Source: Verrucomicrobiota bacterium (GTDB taxonomy: Bacteria > Verrucomicrobiota > Verrucomicrobiia > Limisphaerales > JAEYXS01). From it: DNA of 64,000 bases. The stretch spans positions 1 through 64,000 of the forward strand of contig JAEYXS010000124.1 in NCBI GenBank assembly GCA_023431185.1, in the 5' to 3' direction. This document shows, piece after piece, positions 26,495-34,835 of this stretch. How positions within the stretch are numbered: position 1 is the stretch's first letter; every line of letters starts with the position of its first letter. The position numbers were made by a program, and so were the translations under genes. Under the pieces are notes generated by a model that worked only from the letters and a program-made list of their open reading frames with translations, ran no database searches and was not told where the DNA came from.

Positions 26495-26525
26495 TTGACT
26501 CTTTTGAGCAATGCATCAATCTATC
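26495..26525 (+). promoter_or_regulatory. Putative sigma-70 promoter of the SAM-riboswitch operon
   Basis: TTGACT at 26495-26500 is a good -35 box. A -10 region lies at about 26518-26525 (around AATCTATC), which is a weak match. The predicted start lies about 15 bases before the aptamer. Confidence 0.4.
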
Positions 26526-26545
26526 CGTATCCGTTGATACAACGG

Positions 26546-26662
26546 TCTCATTCAGAGTGACTGAGGGACTGGCCCGGTGAAGTCACGGCAACCGGTTGAA
26601 GCGCAACTTCAACGTCAGGTGCTAACCAGCTCGGAACGCAGTGCGTTTCGGGAAAAATGAGA
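26546..26662 (+). promoter_or_regulatory. SAM-I (S-box) riboswitch aptamer
   Basis: The closing stem P1 pairs TCTCATT (26546-26552) with AATGAGA (26656-26662). Inside are the S-box conserved segments GAGGGACTGGCCC, then CACGGCAACC, then CAGGTGCTAACCAGC, in the right order and spacing. SAM binding would stabilise P1. The 3' P1 strand with its following bases (GAGAAGAG, 26659-26666) can instead pair with CTCTTCTC (26686-26693) of the terminator, so SAM should switch the operon off. This is a transcriptional, methionine-type control on a gene annotated as threonine synthase. Confidence 0.93.
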
Positions 26663-26684
26663 AGAGCACAAGAATTAGATTTCA

Positions 26685-26720
26685 CCTCTTCTCGAAACCT
26701 CGGGAAGAGGTTTTGTTTTG
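26685..26720 (+). terminator. Riboswitch-controlled intrinsic terminator
   Basis: CCTCTTC (26685-26691) pairs with GAAGAGG (26704-26710), with further pairing inside, followed by TTTTGTTTTG. Its 5' arm overlaps the antiterminator pairing with the aptamer's P1 strand. Confidence 0.9.
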
Positions 26721-26758
26721 CCCCTTCCCGGATGAACGAAGAACAGAAGCGAAGCGCT

Positions 26759-28018
<1,260 letters not shown>

Positions 28019-28025
28019 CTTTATT

Positions 28026-28301
28026 ATGCCAGTGAACATCCGTATCCCAACTCCGCTCCGCAAGCTCACGAACAACGAAGAGGTTGTGGAAGTCACCGCC
28101 AACACCATCGGCGGGGCCATCAACGAACTGCAAGCCCGCTATCCCGGCATCCAGGAACGCTTGCTGGATGAGAACGGTGGCGTACGCCGCTTCGTGAATG
28201 TCTACGTGAATGAGGAAGATATCCGCTTCCTCCAAAACAAGGAAACGCCGCTCAAAGACGGCGATGAAGTCAGCATCATCCCGGCCATCGCCGGAGGTTA
28301 A
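28026..28301 (+). CDS. CysO/ThiS/MoaD-like ubiquitin-fold sulfur carrier
   Basis: The 91-residue protein MPVNIRIPTPLRKLTNN... has the beta-grasp fold and ends SIIPAIAGG. A free C-terminal Gly-Gly is what is adenylated and turned into a thiocarboxylate in sulfur carriers, and here no trimming is needed. The stretch RRFVNVYVNEEDIRF and the end DGDEVSIIPAIAGG resemble mycobacterial CysO, which gives sulfur to the O-phosphoserine-using PLP enzyme CysM. It starts seven bases after the PLP enzyme gene. An activating E1-like (MoeB/ThiF) gene is not in the window. Confidence 0.93.
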   Translation: MPVNIRIPTPLRKLTNNEEVVEVTANTIGGAINELQARYPGIQERLLDENGGVRRFVNVYVNEEDIRFLQNKETPLKDGDEVSIIPAIAGG

Positions 28302-28310
28302 GGATTTGCC

Positions 28311-28610
28311 ATGCCTGCCCAAGCCAAGAAGAAAGCCGCGAAACCGGCCAAAACCGCCGCGCCCCGCGAAGAGCATACCCGCCTCTGGCTGATGTATCCG
28401 TCCAAAAAGATCACCCAGCCCATCATTTGGCAGTTGGCCCAGAAATTTAAGGTCATCACCAACGTCCGCCAAGCCAGCGTAACTGGCGAGATTGGAATCG
28501 TTTGCCTCGAATTATCCGGCCAGCGCCCCGAAGTGAAAGCCGCCATCAAATGGCTGGTGGGCTTGGGCATCAGCGTGGAACCGGTAGAAATTAGCGTTGT
28601 CGAAAGCTAG
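28311..28610 (+). CDS. NIL-domain protein
   Basis: The 99-residue protein has a Lys/Ala-rich lead (1-22) and one NIL domain: RLWLMYPSKKITQPIIWQL, VITNVRQASVTGEIGIV and KAAIKWLVGLGISVEPVE. NIL domains bind methionine as the regulatory part of the MetN importer and also accompany ferredoxins in anaerobic homocysteine synthesis. Placed last in a SAM-controlled sulfur operon, it may sense methionine or assist sulfur transfer. The start is ATG 28311, nine bases after the carrier gene. A strong terminator follows. Confidence 0.9.
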   Translation: MPAQAKKKAAKPAKTAAPREEHTRLWLMYPSKKITQPIIWQLAQKFKVITNVRQASVTGEIGIVCLELSGQRPEVKAAIKWLVGLGISVEPVEISVVES

Positions 28611-28642
28611 ACTTAGCCAGCCTAATCCCATTCACTTCATTT

Positions 28643-28676
28643 CCCCGCCCCATAAAAGGCGGGGATTCTTTTTATT
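28643..28676 (+). terminator. Intrinsic terminator of the SAM-riboswitch operon
   Basis: CCCCGCC (28643-28649) pairs with GGCGGGG (28658-28664), followed by ATTCTTTTTATT. It ends the thrC-like, carrier and NIL operon. Confidence 0.9.
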
Positions 28677-28703
28677 GACCTTTGCGCCCAAACGAGTTAT
28701 GTA
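28675..28703 (+). promoter_or_regulatory. Sigma-70 promoter of the HU/IHF-like gene
   Basis: TTGACC (28675-28680), a 17-base spacer and TATGTA (28698-28703) make a good match. It begins directly at the preceding terminator's T-tract. An AGGAGAGG ribosome site follows at about 28740. Confidence 0.7.
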
Positions 28704-28749
28704 AACTTCAAGCTAAAAGAAACGTGGTGTAAAGCAACCAGGAGAGGCT

Positions 28750-29133
28750 ATGACAAAAAGAGACTTGGTAGTACGGATTGCCTGTGAGACCGGCCATGGT
28801 CAGCAGCAGGTTTTGGATATCGTCCAAAAGACTTTGGATTACATTTCCCAAGCCGTCGCCGAAGGCCAGAATGTGGAACTGCGCAACTTTGGCGTTTTTG
28901 AAGTCAAAGTACGCAAAGCCCGTATTGGTCGCAATCCTAACTCCCCCGAGACCGATGTGCCCATCCCTCCTCGGGCCGTGGTGAAGTTCAAGCCCGGCAA
29001 GGAGATGCGTGAAGCCGTCTTGAAGCTCACCCCCCAGCAAGTCGCGGAAGCCAATGCCCCCGAAAACAATCGGCCCCCGGCTTCAACTCCTGCTTCATCT
29101 CCCACGCCCGATATCTCTGGACCGGAAGTCTGA
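28750..29133 (+). CDS. HU/IHF family DNA-binding protein
   Basis: The 127-residue protein has the HU/IHF fold: MTKRDLVVRIACETGHGQQQ, VELRNFGVFEVKVRKARIGRNP (the beta arm with the RNP tip near 60-65) and VKFKPGKEMREAV. A C-terminal tail of about 33 residues, rich in Pro, Ser and Ala, is longer than in HU. It bends DNA and helps shape the nucleoid. It has its own promoter, ribosome site (AGGAG) and terminator, so it is monocistronic. Confidence 0.93.
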   Translation: MTKRDLVVRIACETGHGQQQVLDIVQKTLDYISQAVAEGQNVELRNFGVFEVKVRKARIGRNPNSPETDVPIPPRAVVKFKPGKEMREAVLKLTPQQVAEANAPENNRPPASTPASSPTPDISGPEV

Positions 29134-29166
29134 GCCCATTTACGCCCCATAAACGCTTTAGCTTAA

Positions 29167-29206
29167 AACGCCCCAGGCTTTTGCCGCAGGGGCGTTTGCT
29201 CGTTTT
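29167..29206 (+). terminator. Intrinsic terminator after the HU/IHF gene
   Basis: AACGCCCC (29167-29174) pairs with GGGGCGTT (29189-29196) and is followed by TGCTCGTTTT. Confidence 0.8.
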
Positions 29207-29298
29207 ACTCCAACCGCTTCCAGTCGCCTTCCTGACTCCGATTTCGTCATTCGTCATTTACCCTCGCCAACGGCTTCGATATTGTCCCCGCTCTGTTT

Positions 29299-30546
29299 AT
29301 GGAACGTTTGCCCGGATTCCGTGATTTTTATCCTGAACCGCTGCCCGGAAATGAGCCGTGGAGCTGTGACGCGCGCCAATACATCTTCGATACTTGGCGC
29401 TCCGTCGCCCGTCGCTATGGTTTTCGCGAATACGATGGCCCGCCTCTTGAACCGTTGGAGTTATACACAAACAAGTCTGGTGCTGAGATTGTCGGTCAGC
29501 TTTTCAACTTCGTCGATAAAGGTGAACGCGCCGTCTCCATGCGCCCTGAACTGACGCCGACCGTCGCCCGGATGGTCGCCTCGGCTGAACGGGCCTACAA
29601 GAAGCCCATCAAGTGGTTCGCCATCCCGCAGCTCTTCCGCTACGAGAAGCCAGGCAAAGGCCGCTTGCGCGAACACTTCCAGTTGAACTGCGATATCTTC
29701 GGCGAGAACGACGGAGCGGCCGATGCCGAGATCATCGCGCTCCTCATCGATGTGTGCCGGGCTCTGGGGCTTACCGCTGAAGACTTTGTGCTCCGCTTGA
29801 GCAACCGCCAAGTCTGGGAAAAGTTCTTCCTGGATCGCAATGGATCAAAAGAAAAGGAATACGAGTTCTTCCAGATCGTGGACAAGATTGACCGGGAAAA
29901 ACCCGACGTCTCCCAGGAAAAACTCCAAGCCCTCGGCATCAATTACGACGACGTCGTGGCGTTCATCCAGAAGAGTGAGCCGACTCCAGAACTGCAAGCC
30001 TTGCTCGATAACCTCGCCGCCCGTGGCCTCAGCGATTTCGTGAAGACGGATTACGGCGTCATCCGCGGTCTCGCGTATTACACTGGTGTGGTATTCGAAG
30101 CCTTTGACCGCAAGGGCGAGTTCCGCGCCATCGCGGGCGGTGGCCGTTACAACAACCTGGTGAAACTCGTGAGCAACGGCAAAGTAGATATGCCCGCCCT
30201 CGGTTTCGGCATGGGCGATGTCGTGCTGCTCGAACTCCTGAAATCACGCGGCAAGCTGCCCAAGTTCAACGCGAACCTGAACGCTTTCGTGATGATTGAG
30301 GACGAAACCATGCGCGCCGAATCGCTGAAACTCATCCAGCAACTGCGCGAGGCGGGCTTGATGGTGGATTACTCCCTGACTCCTGCGAAAGGCGATAAAC
30401 AATTCAAACGCGCCCAGGAACTCGGCAGCAAATTCACCGTGCGTTTGGAAAAGAGTGAAGCTGGAGCGGTAGCGATCGTGAAGAATTTACAGACGCGTCA
30501 CGAAGAACGTGTGAGTCCGGCAGAGGTTCAATCCAAACTGCTCTAA
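29299..30546 (+). CDS. hisS: Histidyl-tRNA synthetase (variant motif 3)
   Basis: The 415-residue class II synthetase charges tRNA-His. The N-terminal MERLPGFRDFYPE is the usual start. The catalytic domain has MRPELTPTVARMV and the His-binding motif IRGLAYYTGVVFE (about 254-266). The C-terminal anticodon domain follows. Two positions differ from the textbook consensus: RGLAYYT in place of RGLDYYT, and GFGMGDVVLLELL near residue 301 in place of motif 3 with its Arg. Plant-organelle-type HisRS shows similar changes, so it is likely active. A strong bidirectional terminator follows. Confidence 0.93.
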   Translation: MERLPGFRDFYPEPLPGNEPWSCDARQYIFDTWRSVARRYGFREYDGPPLEPLELYTNKSGAEIVGQLFNFVDKGERAVSMRPELTPTVARMVASAERAYKKPIKWFAIPQLFRYEKPGKGRLREHFQLNCDIFGENDGAADAEIIALLIDVCRALGLTAEDFVLRLSNRQVWEKFFLDRNGSKEKEYEFFQIVDKIDREKPDVSQEKLQALGINYDDVVAFIQKSEPTPELQALLDNLAARGLSDFVKTDYGVIRGLAYYTGVVFEAFDRKGEFRAIAGGGRYNNLVKLVSNGKVDMPALGFGMGDVVLLELLKSRGKLPKFNANLNAFVMIEDETMRAESLKLIQQLREAGLMVDYSLTPAKGDKQFKRAQELGSKFTVRLEKSEAGAVAIVKNLQTRHEERVSPAEVQSKLL

Positions 30547-30561
30547 ATTCGCCCTACCAAC

Positions 30562-30592
30562 AAAAAGGGCCGGCTCATCGCCGGCCCTTTTC
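30562..30592. terminator. Bidirectional terminator between hisS and xylB
   Basis: AAAAAGGGCCGGC and GCCGGCCCTTTT form a long stem with a 5-base loop, with A/T tracts on both sides, so it can end both converging genes. Confidence 0.9.
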
Positions 30593-30609
30593 GATTTCAT
30601 CGAAAAACG

Positions 30610-32142
30610 TTACTCCCCTCTCAGCACGAACTGCCGGTGGCGCGTGAACACTCCGCGCAGGCTCTTGGACAGGTCATCCTGCAAGGCCTGCACCTCAGCA
30701 TAAGCCGCCACCGCTTTCGCATTAGGCTCCGCCGTTTCCTTCGCGTTCACCTGTACGAAGAAACTGGTAATCTCCTCGATGCCCACTTTTTCACCCACTT
30801 CCACCAGTGAGCACCACAGGGCTTGCAAGGCCGCACCATACGCTGCGCCTTCACTCACTTGCAGGGTGACCACTTCCGTATTGAAGACATCCGCCATGAT
30901 CTGCCGCCAGACTTTGGATTTGGCCCCGCCACCAGTCGCCCGGATCTGCGTGGGTTTGACTCCGAGCTGGGCGAGACGCCGCAAGCCGTAGTTCATGCCC
31001 AAGGTTACGCCCTCCATCGCCGCGCGGGCATAGTGACCAGCCTTGAAAGTCTTCTGTGTCACCCCGAAGAACACGCCCGTGCCATCCGGCACATTCGGGG
31101 TGCGCTCGCCCTCCAGATACGGCAACAAGATTAGACCATCGCTGCCCGGCTTCACTTTGGCCGCTTCTGCCGCGAACTTCTCATGCGTCCAGCCAAAATC
31201 TGTGCGCACCATCTCCGTGGCGACCGTCACGTTCATCGTGCAGAGCAATGGCAGCCAGCGGTTCGTGGAATCACAGAACGCCGCGATCTCCCCTTGCGGA
31301 TCGACAATCGGCTTGCTCGCGCACGCATAGATGGTCCCGCTCGTACCGAAGCTCGCCGTGATGACACCGGCGCTGGTATTGCCCGTGCCGATGGCCCCCA
31401 TCATGTTATCACCGCCGCCCGCGCTCACGAGCACATCGGTAGAAAGCCCAAGTTCCTTCGCCGTGGATGCTTGCAGGTAGCCAACCGGCTGATCGCTGGA
31501 AATCAAGGGCGGCAGTTTCGCCGCCAAGTCGCTATCAATGGCCTTGAGCGCCTCGGCGCACCACTTGCGCTTGCGCACATCCAGCAAGGCCGTGCCGCTC
31601 GCGTCGCCGTATTCCATCACCGCTTCGCCCGTAAGCCAGTAGTTGATGTAGTCATGCGGCAAAAGCACCGTGTGCAAGCGCGCGAAATTCTTCGGCTCAT
31701 GCTTCTTCAACCACAGAATCTTGGATGCCGTGAAGCCCGGCAACACCGCGTTACCGATGGCTTTGATGGTCGCTTTCGGTCCGCCCAGTGCGGCTGTGAT
31801 CTCTTCGCACTCGGCGATCGTGGAGGTGTCGCACCAGAGCTTCGCCGGGCGGATGACCTTGCCATTTTTATCCAGCGGCACAAAGCCATGCTGCTGTCCG
31901 CTCACACCGATGGCTTTCACTTCACCTGACTTGGCCTTCGCCAGCTTGAGCGCTTTCTTGATGGCTTTCGAAGTCGCCGTGATCCATTCGCTAGGATGCT
32001 GTTCCTTTGCACCCGCAGGCAGATCGGGAATGAGGCCATACGCTTCCGAAGCCGCACCTAAAACTTTGCCGTCTTTCGCATCCACCACGAGGGCCTTGGT
32101 GGATTGCGTCCCGCTGTCGATGCCGATGAGCAATGTGCGCAT
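30610..32142 (-). CDS. xylB: Xylulokinase
   Basis: The 510-residue FGGY-family kinase phosphorylates D-xylulose in the pentose pathway. MRTLLIGIDSGTQSTKALVVD is the N-terminal phosphate loop, and AIGVSGQQHGFVPLD is the xylulokinase-type substrate motif. GTSGTIYA and the FGGY signature region LRATGGGAKSKVWRQIMAD follow, and SEGAAYGAALQA closes the ATP site. It is a single gene sharing a bidirectional terminator with hisS; no xylA is nearby. Confidence 0.95.
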   Translation of the reverse strand: MRTLLIGIDSGTQSTKALVVDAKDGKVLGAASEAYGLIPDLPAGAKEQHPSEWITATSKAIKKALKLAKAKSGEVKAIGVSGQQHGFVPLDKNGKVIRPAKLWCDTSTIAECEEITAALGGPKATIKAIGNAVLPGFTASKILWLKKHEPKNFARLHTVLLPHDYINYWLTGEAVMEYGDASGTALLDVRKRKWCAEALKAIDSDLAAKLPPLISSDQPVGYLQASTAKELGLSTDVLVSAGGGDNMMGAIGTGNTSAGVITASFGTSGTIYACASKPIVDPQGEIAAFCDSTNRWLPLLCTMNVTVATEMVRTDFGWTHEKFAAEAAKVKPGSDGLILLPYLEGERTPNVPDGTGVFFGVTQKTFKAGHYARAAMEGVTLGMNYGLRRLAQLGVKPTQIRATGGGAKSKVWRQIMADVFNTEVVTLQVSEGAAYGAALQALWCSLVEVGEKVGIEEITSFFVQVNAKETAEPNAKAVAAYAEVQALQDDLSKSLRGVFTRHRQFVLRGE

Positions 32143-32489
32143 AGAAATTTTCTGTGTGTCATCTCCGTCCTCTGCTTGCTGCCGGACAAATCATGATGAA
32201 ACGGCGCATCCAGAGTGAAAACGCGGCATAGAATACTCCTCTCCTCCGATACTTCCAACGTGAAACTGCGGGTATAAAATTTTTCCAGAAAAGGACTTGA
32301 GACATGAGCCGAGCAGGACGATATTCGACTACAAACACGGTGGCTCGCCACCGGCTGATCTTTGAAACAATAACGGGCCGGCCTAAAAACAGTTGGGGCA
32401 CTGCATCAGTTCCATAAGTCAGGGAAAGTTCTGCTGAGGGACCGATCGCGAGTGATCTGTCACCAAAGAGCAACTGCACCCGGAGACAC

Positions 32490-32700
32490 TGGGACCGCAG
32501 AGTGTGAGCGACAGAGACAAGGCAAGTGATAGTTATAGAGAGAAGAGCCCGGCGTTTTTAGACCGGCTTAGATTTTACCCTGCGCTGTTCGTGATTGCGC
32601 AACAAAGTCCTTGGACCGTAATTAATCAATGCGGGGCCTTAACTTCCAAGGTTTACGACAGGCCTTAATTGGACGTCGGACAACCTAAGATTCGGTCCCA
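32490..32700 (+). ncRNA. ssrS: Candidate 6S RNA
   Basis: Eight bases at the edges are perfectly complementary: TGGGACCG (32490-32497) and CGGTCCCA (32693-32700), about 211 nt apart, near the usual 6S size. Inside, CCTTGGA pairs with TCCAAGG, and the right side has TTCCAAGGTTTACGACAGGCC, which resembles the E. coli 6S stretch TTCAAGGGTTACAGCC. Position supports it: ssrS often lies upstream of rarA or the 5-formyl-THF cyclo-ligase gene, both of which follow here. I could not confirm a full central bubble, and the strand is inferred. Confidence 0.35.
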
Positions 32701-32761
32701 CCTATATCAGGGCAGTTCATAGGTACCGTTCCACACGGCAGAGGCGGGGTAATGCTTTCAG

Positions 32762-32809
32762 AATGACCAATGACGAAATCCGAATGACGAAGGATTTGCA
32801 TTGGTCATT
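32762..32809. repeat. Dispersed-repeat hairpin before rarA
   Basis: AATGACCAATG (32762-32772) and CATTGGTCATT (32799-32809) form a perfect 11-bp inverted repeat. The same TGACGAAATCCGAATGACG wording recurs as TTTCGTCATTCGTCATTTA near 29245 and TCATTCGTCATTT in the unit B repeats. Confidence 0.75.
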
Positions 32810-32858
32810 TCCTTTTTCTACTTCTTGGCATCGTTGCCTGATGCGCTAAACTCTCCTC

Positions 32859-34241
32859 ATGGCGCAGTCTGATTTGTTCGCCCCCGTTTCGACGACACCT
32901 GCTGGTGAGGCAGCAGCGTCGCTCGCTGCCCCTGCGCCCAATCGTTCCGCCCCTCTCGCTGCGCGCATGCGGCCGCGCACGCTGGATGAATACATCGGCC
33001 AGCGCCACATCCTCGCCCCCGGCATGTTGCTGCGCCGGGCCATTGAAGCCGATCGTATCCAGTCCCTCATTTTTTACGGACCACCTGGCACTGGCAAAAC
33101 CTCCCTCGCCCAGCTTATCGCCCTGCACACGAAGAACCGTTTCGAGCGCCTGAGCGGTGTGGAATCGAACGTCGCCGATATGCGCCGCGTGCTCTCTGGC
33201 GCGACCAATCGTCTGCATAATACCGGCCAGCCGACCATCCTGTTCATCGACGAGATCCATCGCTTCAACAAATCCCAGCAGGACGTATTGCTGCCCGATG
33301 TCGAGAGCGGTGTCATCCGCCTGATCGGCGCCACCACGCACAATCCCTTTTTCTTCGTCAATTCCCCGCTCGTCTCACGCTCGCAGATATTCGAACTGCG
33401 TTCCCTCACAGATGACGACATCCTGAGCCTTTATCAGCGCGCCCTCACTGATGCCGAACGCGGCCTAGGCCATCTCAAGATCCGAACGGATGAAGATGCC
33501 TTGAAGCACCTCGCCAAGACTTCGGATGGGGATGCGCGCAAGTCATTGAACTCGCTGGAGATCGCCGCGCTCACCACGGAGCCGGGTGCCGACGGCTACA
33601 TCCACATCACACTGGGCGTAGCCGAGCAGAGCATCCAGAAAAAGGCCATCGTGTATGACGGTGATGGCGATGCGCATTACGACACCATCTCCGCTTTCAT
33701 CAAATCCATGCGCGGCAGCGATCCCGACGCCACGCTGTATTGGCTGGCCAAAATGATCCATGCCGGCGAAGACCCGCGTTTCATCGCCCGCCGCATCGTG
33801 ATCCATGCCGCCGAGGATGTCGGTCTCGCTGATCCGATGGCACTCGTGCTCGCCGTCTCCGCTCACCACGCTGCTGAATTTATCGGCTGGCCGGAAGCCC
33901 GCATCCCCATCGCCGAAGCCGCTCTCTACATCGCCACCGCGAACAAGAGCAACACCGTTGTCGCCTCCATCGATGCTGCCTTGGAAGATGTGAAGAATGG
34001 CCGCACCCTGCCTGTGCCTGAGCACTTGCGGGATGGGCATTACAAGGGTGCCAAACAGCTCGGTCACGGTGTCGGCTACGAATACGCTCACAGTCACCCC
34101 GGCAATTTCGTTGCCCAAGATTACCTCGGTGAAACCCGCCACTACTATCACCCCACCGAGCAAGGGGTGGAGAAAAAGATCAAGGAACGCGTCGAGCGCT
34201 GGCGGGCGGAGCTGGATGCCACCCGGAGGAAGTCTTCATGA
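32859..34241 (+). CDS. rarA: Replication-associated recombination protein A (RarA/MgsA)
   Basis: The 460-residue AAA+ ATPase acts at stalled replication forks. The N-terminus is Ala/Pro-rich (1-35), then MRPRTLDEYIGQRHIL, Walker A FYGPPGTGKTSLA (about 72-84), Walker B ILFIDEIHRFNKSQQD, and sensor region RLIGATTHNPFF. The C-terminal part (AEDVGLADPMALVLA and DYLGETRHYYHPTEQG) is the RarA-specific MgsA domain. It overlaps the next gene by four bases (ATGA). RarA next to the cyclo-ligase gene and a possible 6S RNA is a known neighbourhood. Confidence 0.95.
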   Translation: MAQSDLFAPVSTTPAGEAAASLAAPAPNRSAPLAARMRPRTLDEYIGQRHILAPGMLLRRAIEADRIQSLIFYGPPGTGKTSLAQLIALHTKNRFERLSGVESNVADMRRVLSGATNRLHNTGQPTILFIDEIHRFNKSQQDVLLPDVESGVIRLIGATTHNPFFFVNSPLVSRSQIFELRSLTDDDILSLYQRALTDAERGLGHLKIRTDEDALKHLAKTSDGDARKSLNSLEIAALTTEPGADGYIHITLGVAEQSIQKKAIVYDGDGDAHYDTISAFIKSMRGSDPDATLYWLAKMIHAGEDPRFIARRIVIHAAEDVGLADPMALVLAVSAHHAAEFIGWPEARIPIAEAALYIATANKSNTVVASIDAALEDVKNGRTLPVPEHLRDGHYKGAKQLGHGVGYEYAHSHPGNFVAQDYLGETRHYYHPTEQGVEKKIKERVERWRAELDATRRKSS

Positions 34242-34819
34242 CGCCGAGCGTATTTGAGCAAAAAACAGCTATCCGCCAACAGTTCCGTGTGCTGGCCCGC
34301 TCCATTGCACCCGAGCAGTCTGCTGCTGCCTCGGAAGATCTGCGCAAGAATCTGCTCAGCTCGCCCTATTGGCAACAGGCCCAGCGCATCCTGATGTTTT
34401 ATCCGCTCAACGACGAACCCGATATTGCTCCCTTGCTGGAGCAGGCTTTGGCTGCCGGCAAGACCATCGCCCTGCCCCGTTACAATTCCAGCTTAGGGGT
34501 TTACGAAGCCGCCCTGATTCGCAACCTGACGGAAGACTTGGTTCCCGGCCGCTTCGGTGTCCGGGAGCCCTCGCCAAATTGTCCGGCTTTGCCATTAAAC
34601 CAACTGGACTTGACCTTGGTACCTGGCATAGCTTTTGACCCGAGCGGACGGCGACTGGGGAGAGGCAAGGGCTTCTATGACCGGTTGCTGCCAGGGACGA
34701 CAGGGATGACGTTAGGACTGGCCTTCGACTGGCAGGAGAGCGACGCGCTCCCCACTGAGCCACATGATGTCGAATTGGACGCCATCCTGACACCGACACG
34801 CTGGCTAAAAGTCGTCTAG
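34238..34819 (+). CDS. 5-formyltetrahydrofolate cyclo-ligase
   Basis: The 193-residue enzyme converts 5-formyl-THF to 5,10-methenyl-THF with ATP. MTPSVFEQKTAIRQQFRVL is the start. The conserved GRFGVREP, LVPGIAFDPSGRRLGRGKG and FYDRLLPG are the family's nucleotide/folate motifs. The start ATG overlaps the rarA stop (ATGA), so translation is coupled. In Gammaproteobacteria the same gene lies beside 6S RNA. Confidence 0.95.
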   Translation: MTPSVFEQKTAIRQQFRVLARSIAPEQSAAASEDLRKNLLSSPYWQQAQRILMFYPLNDEPDIAPLLEQALAAGKTIALPRYNSSLGVYEAALIRNLTEDLVPGRFGVREPSPNCPALPLNQLDLTLVPGIAFDPSGRRLGRGKGFYDRLLPGTTGMTLGLAFDWQESDALPTEPHDVELDAILTPTRWLKVV

Positions 34820-34835
34820 CCACGTAGGTGCTGAA

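Larger units (their letters stand above)
26288..26758. other. Promoter and riboswitch leader of the sulfur-carrier operon
   Basis: This stretch holds no gene. About 200 bases of AT-rich sequence with no obvious motif are followed by a putative promoter, the SAM-I aptamer and its terminator, each listed separately. Confidence 0.8.
32143..32858. other. Gene-free stretch with RNA-like structure
   Basis: These 716 bases hold no convincing protein gene. They contain the xylB leader, a CGGTGG/CCACCG hairpin at 32338-32353 of a dispersed type, a candidate structured RNA (32490-32700), a hairpin ACCTAT/ATAGGT (32700-32724), and an inverted repeat right before rarA. Confidence 0.6.

Noticed and set aside
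32159..32479. 106-codon minus-strand frame upstream of xylB
   Set aside because: A possible ribosome-site-like GAGGAGAGGAG lies in the region, but the translation has no recognisable domain and spans a dispersed hairpin.
32400..32760. RNase P RNA, tmRNA or SRP RNA in the gap before rarA
   Set aside because: Phrases such as CCGGCTTA are present but the universal RNase P cores, a tmRNA acceptor end and the SRP GGAAGCAG loop are missing.
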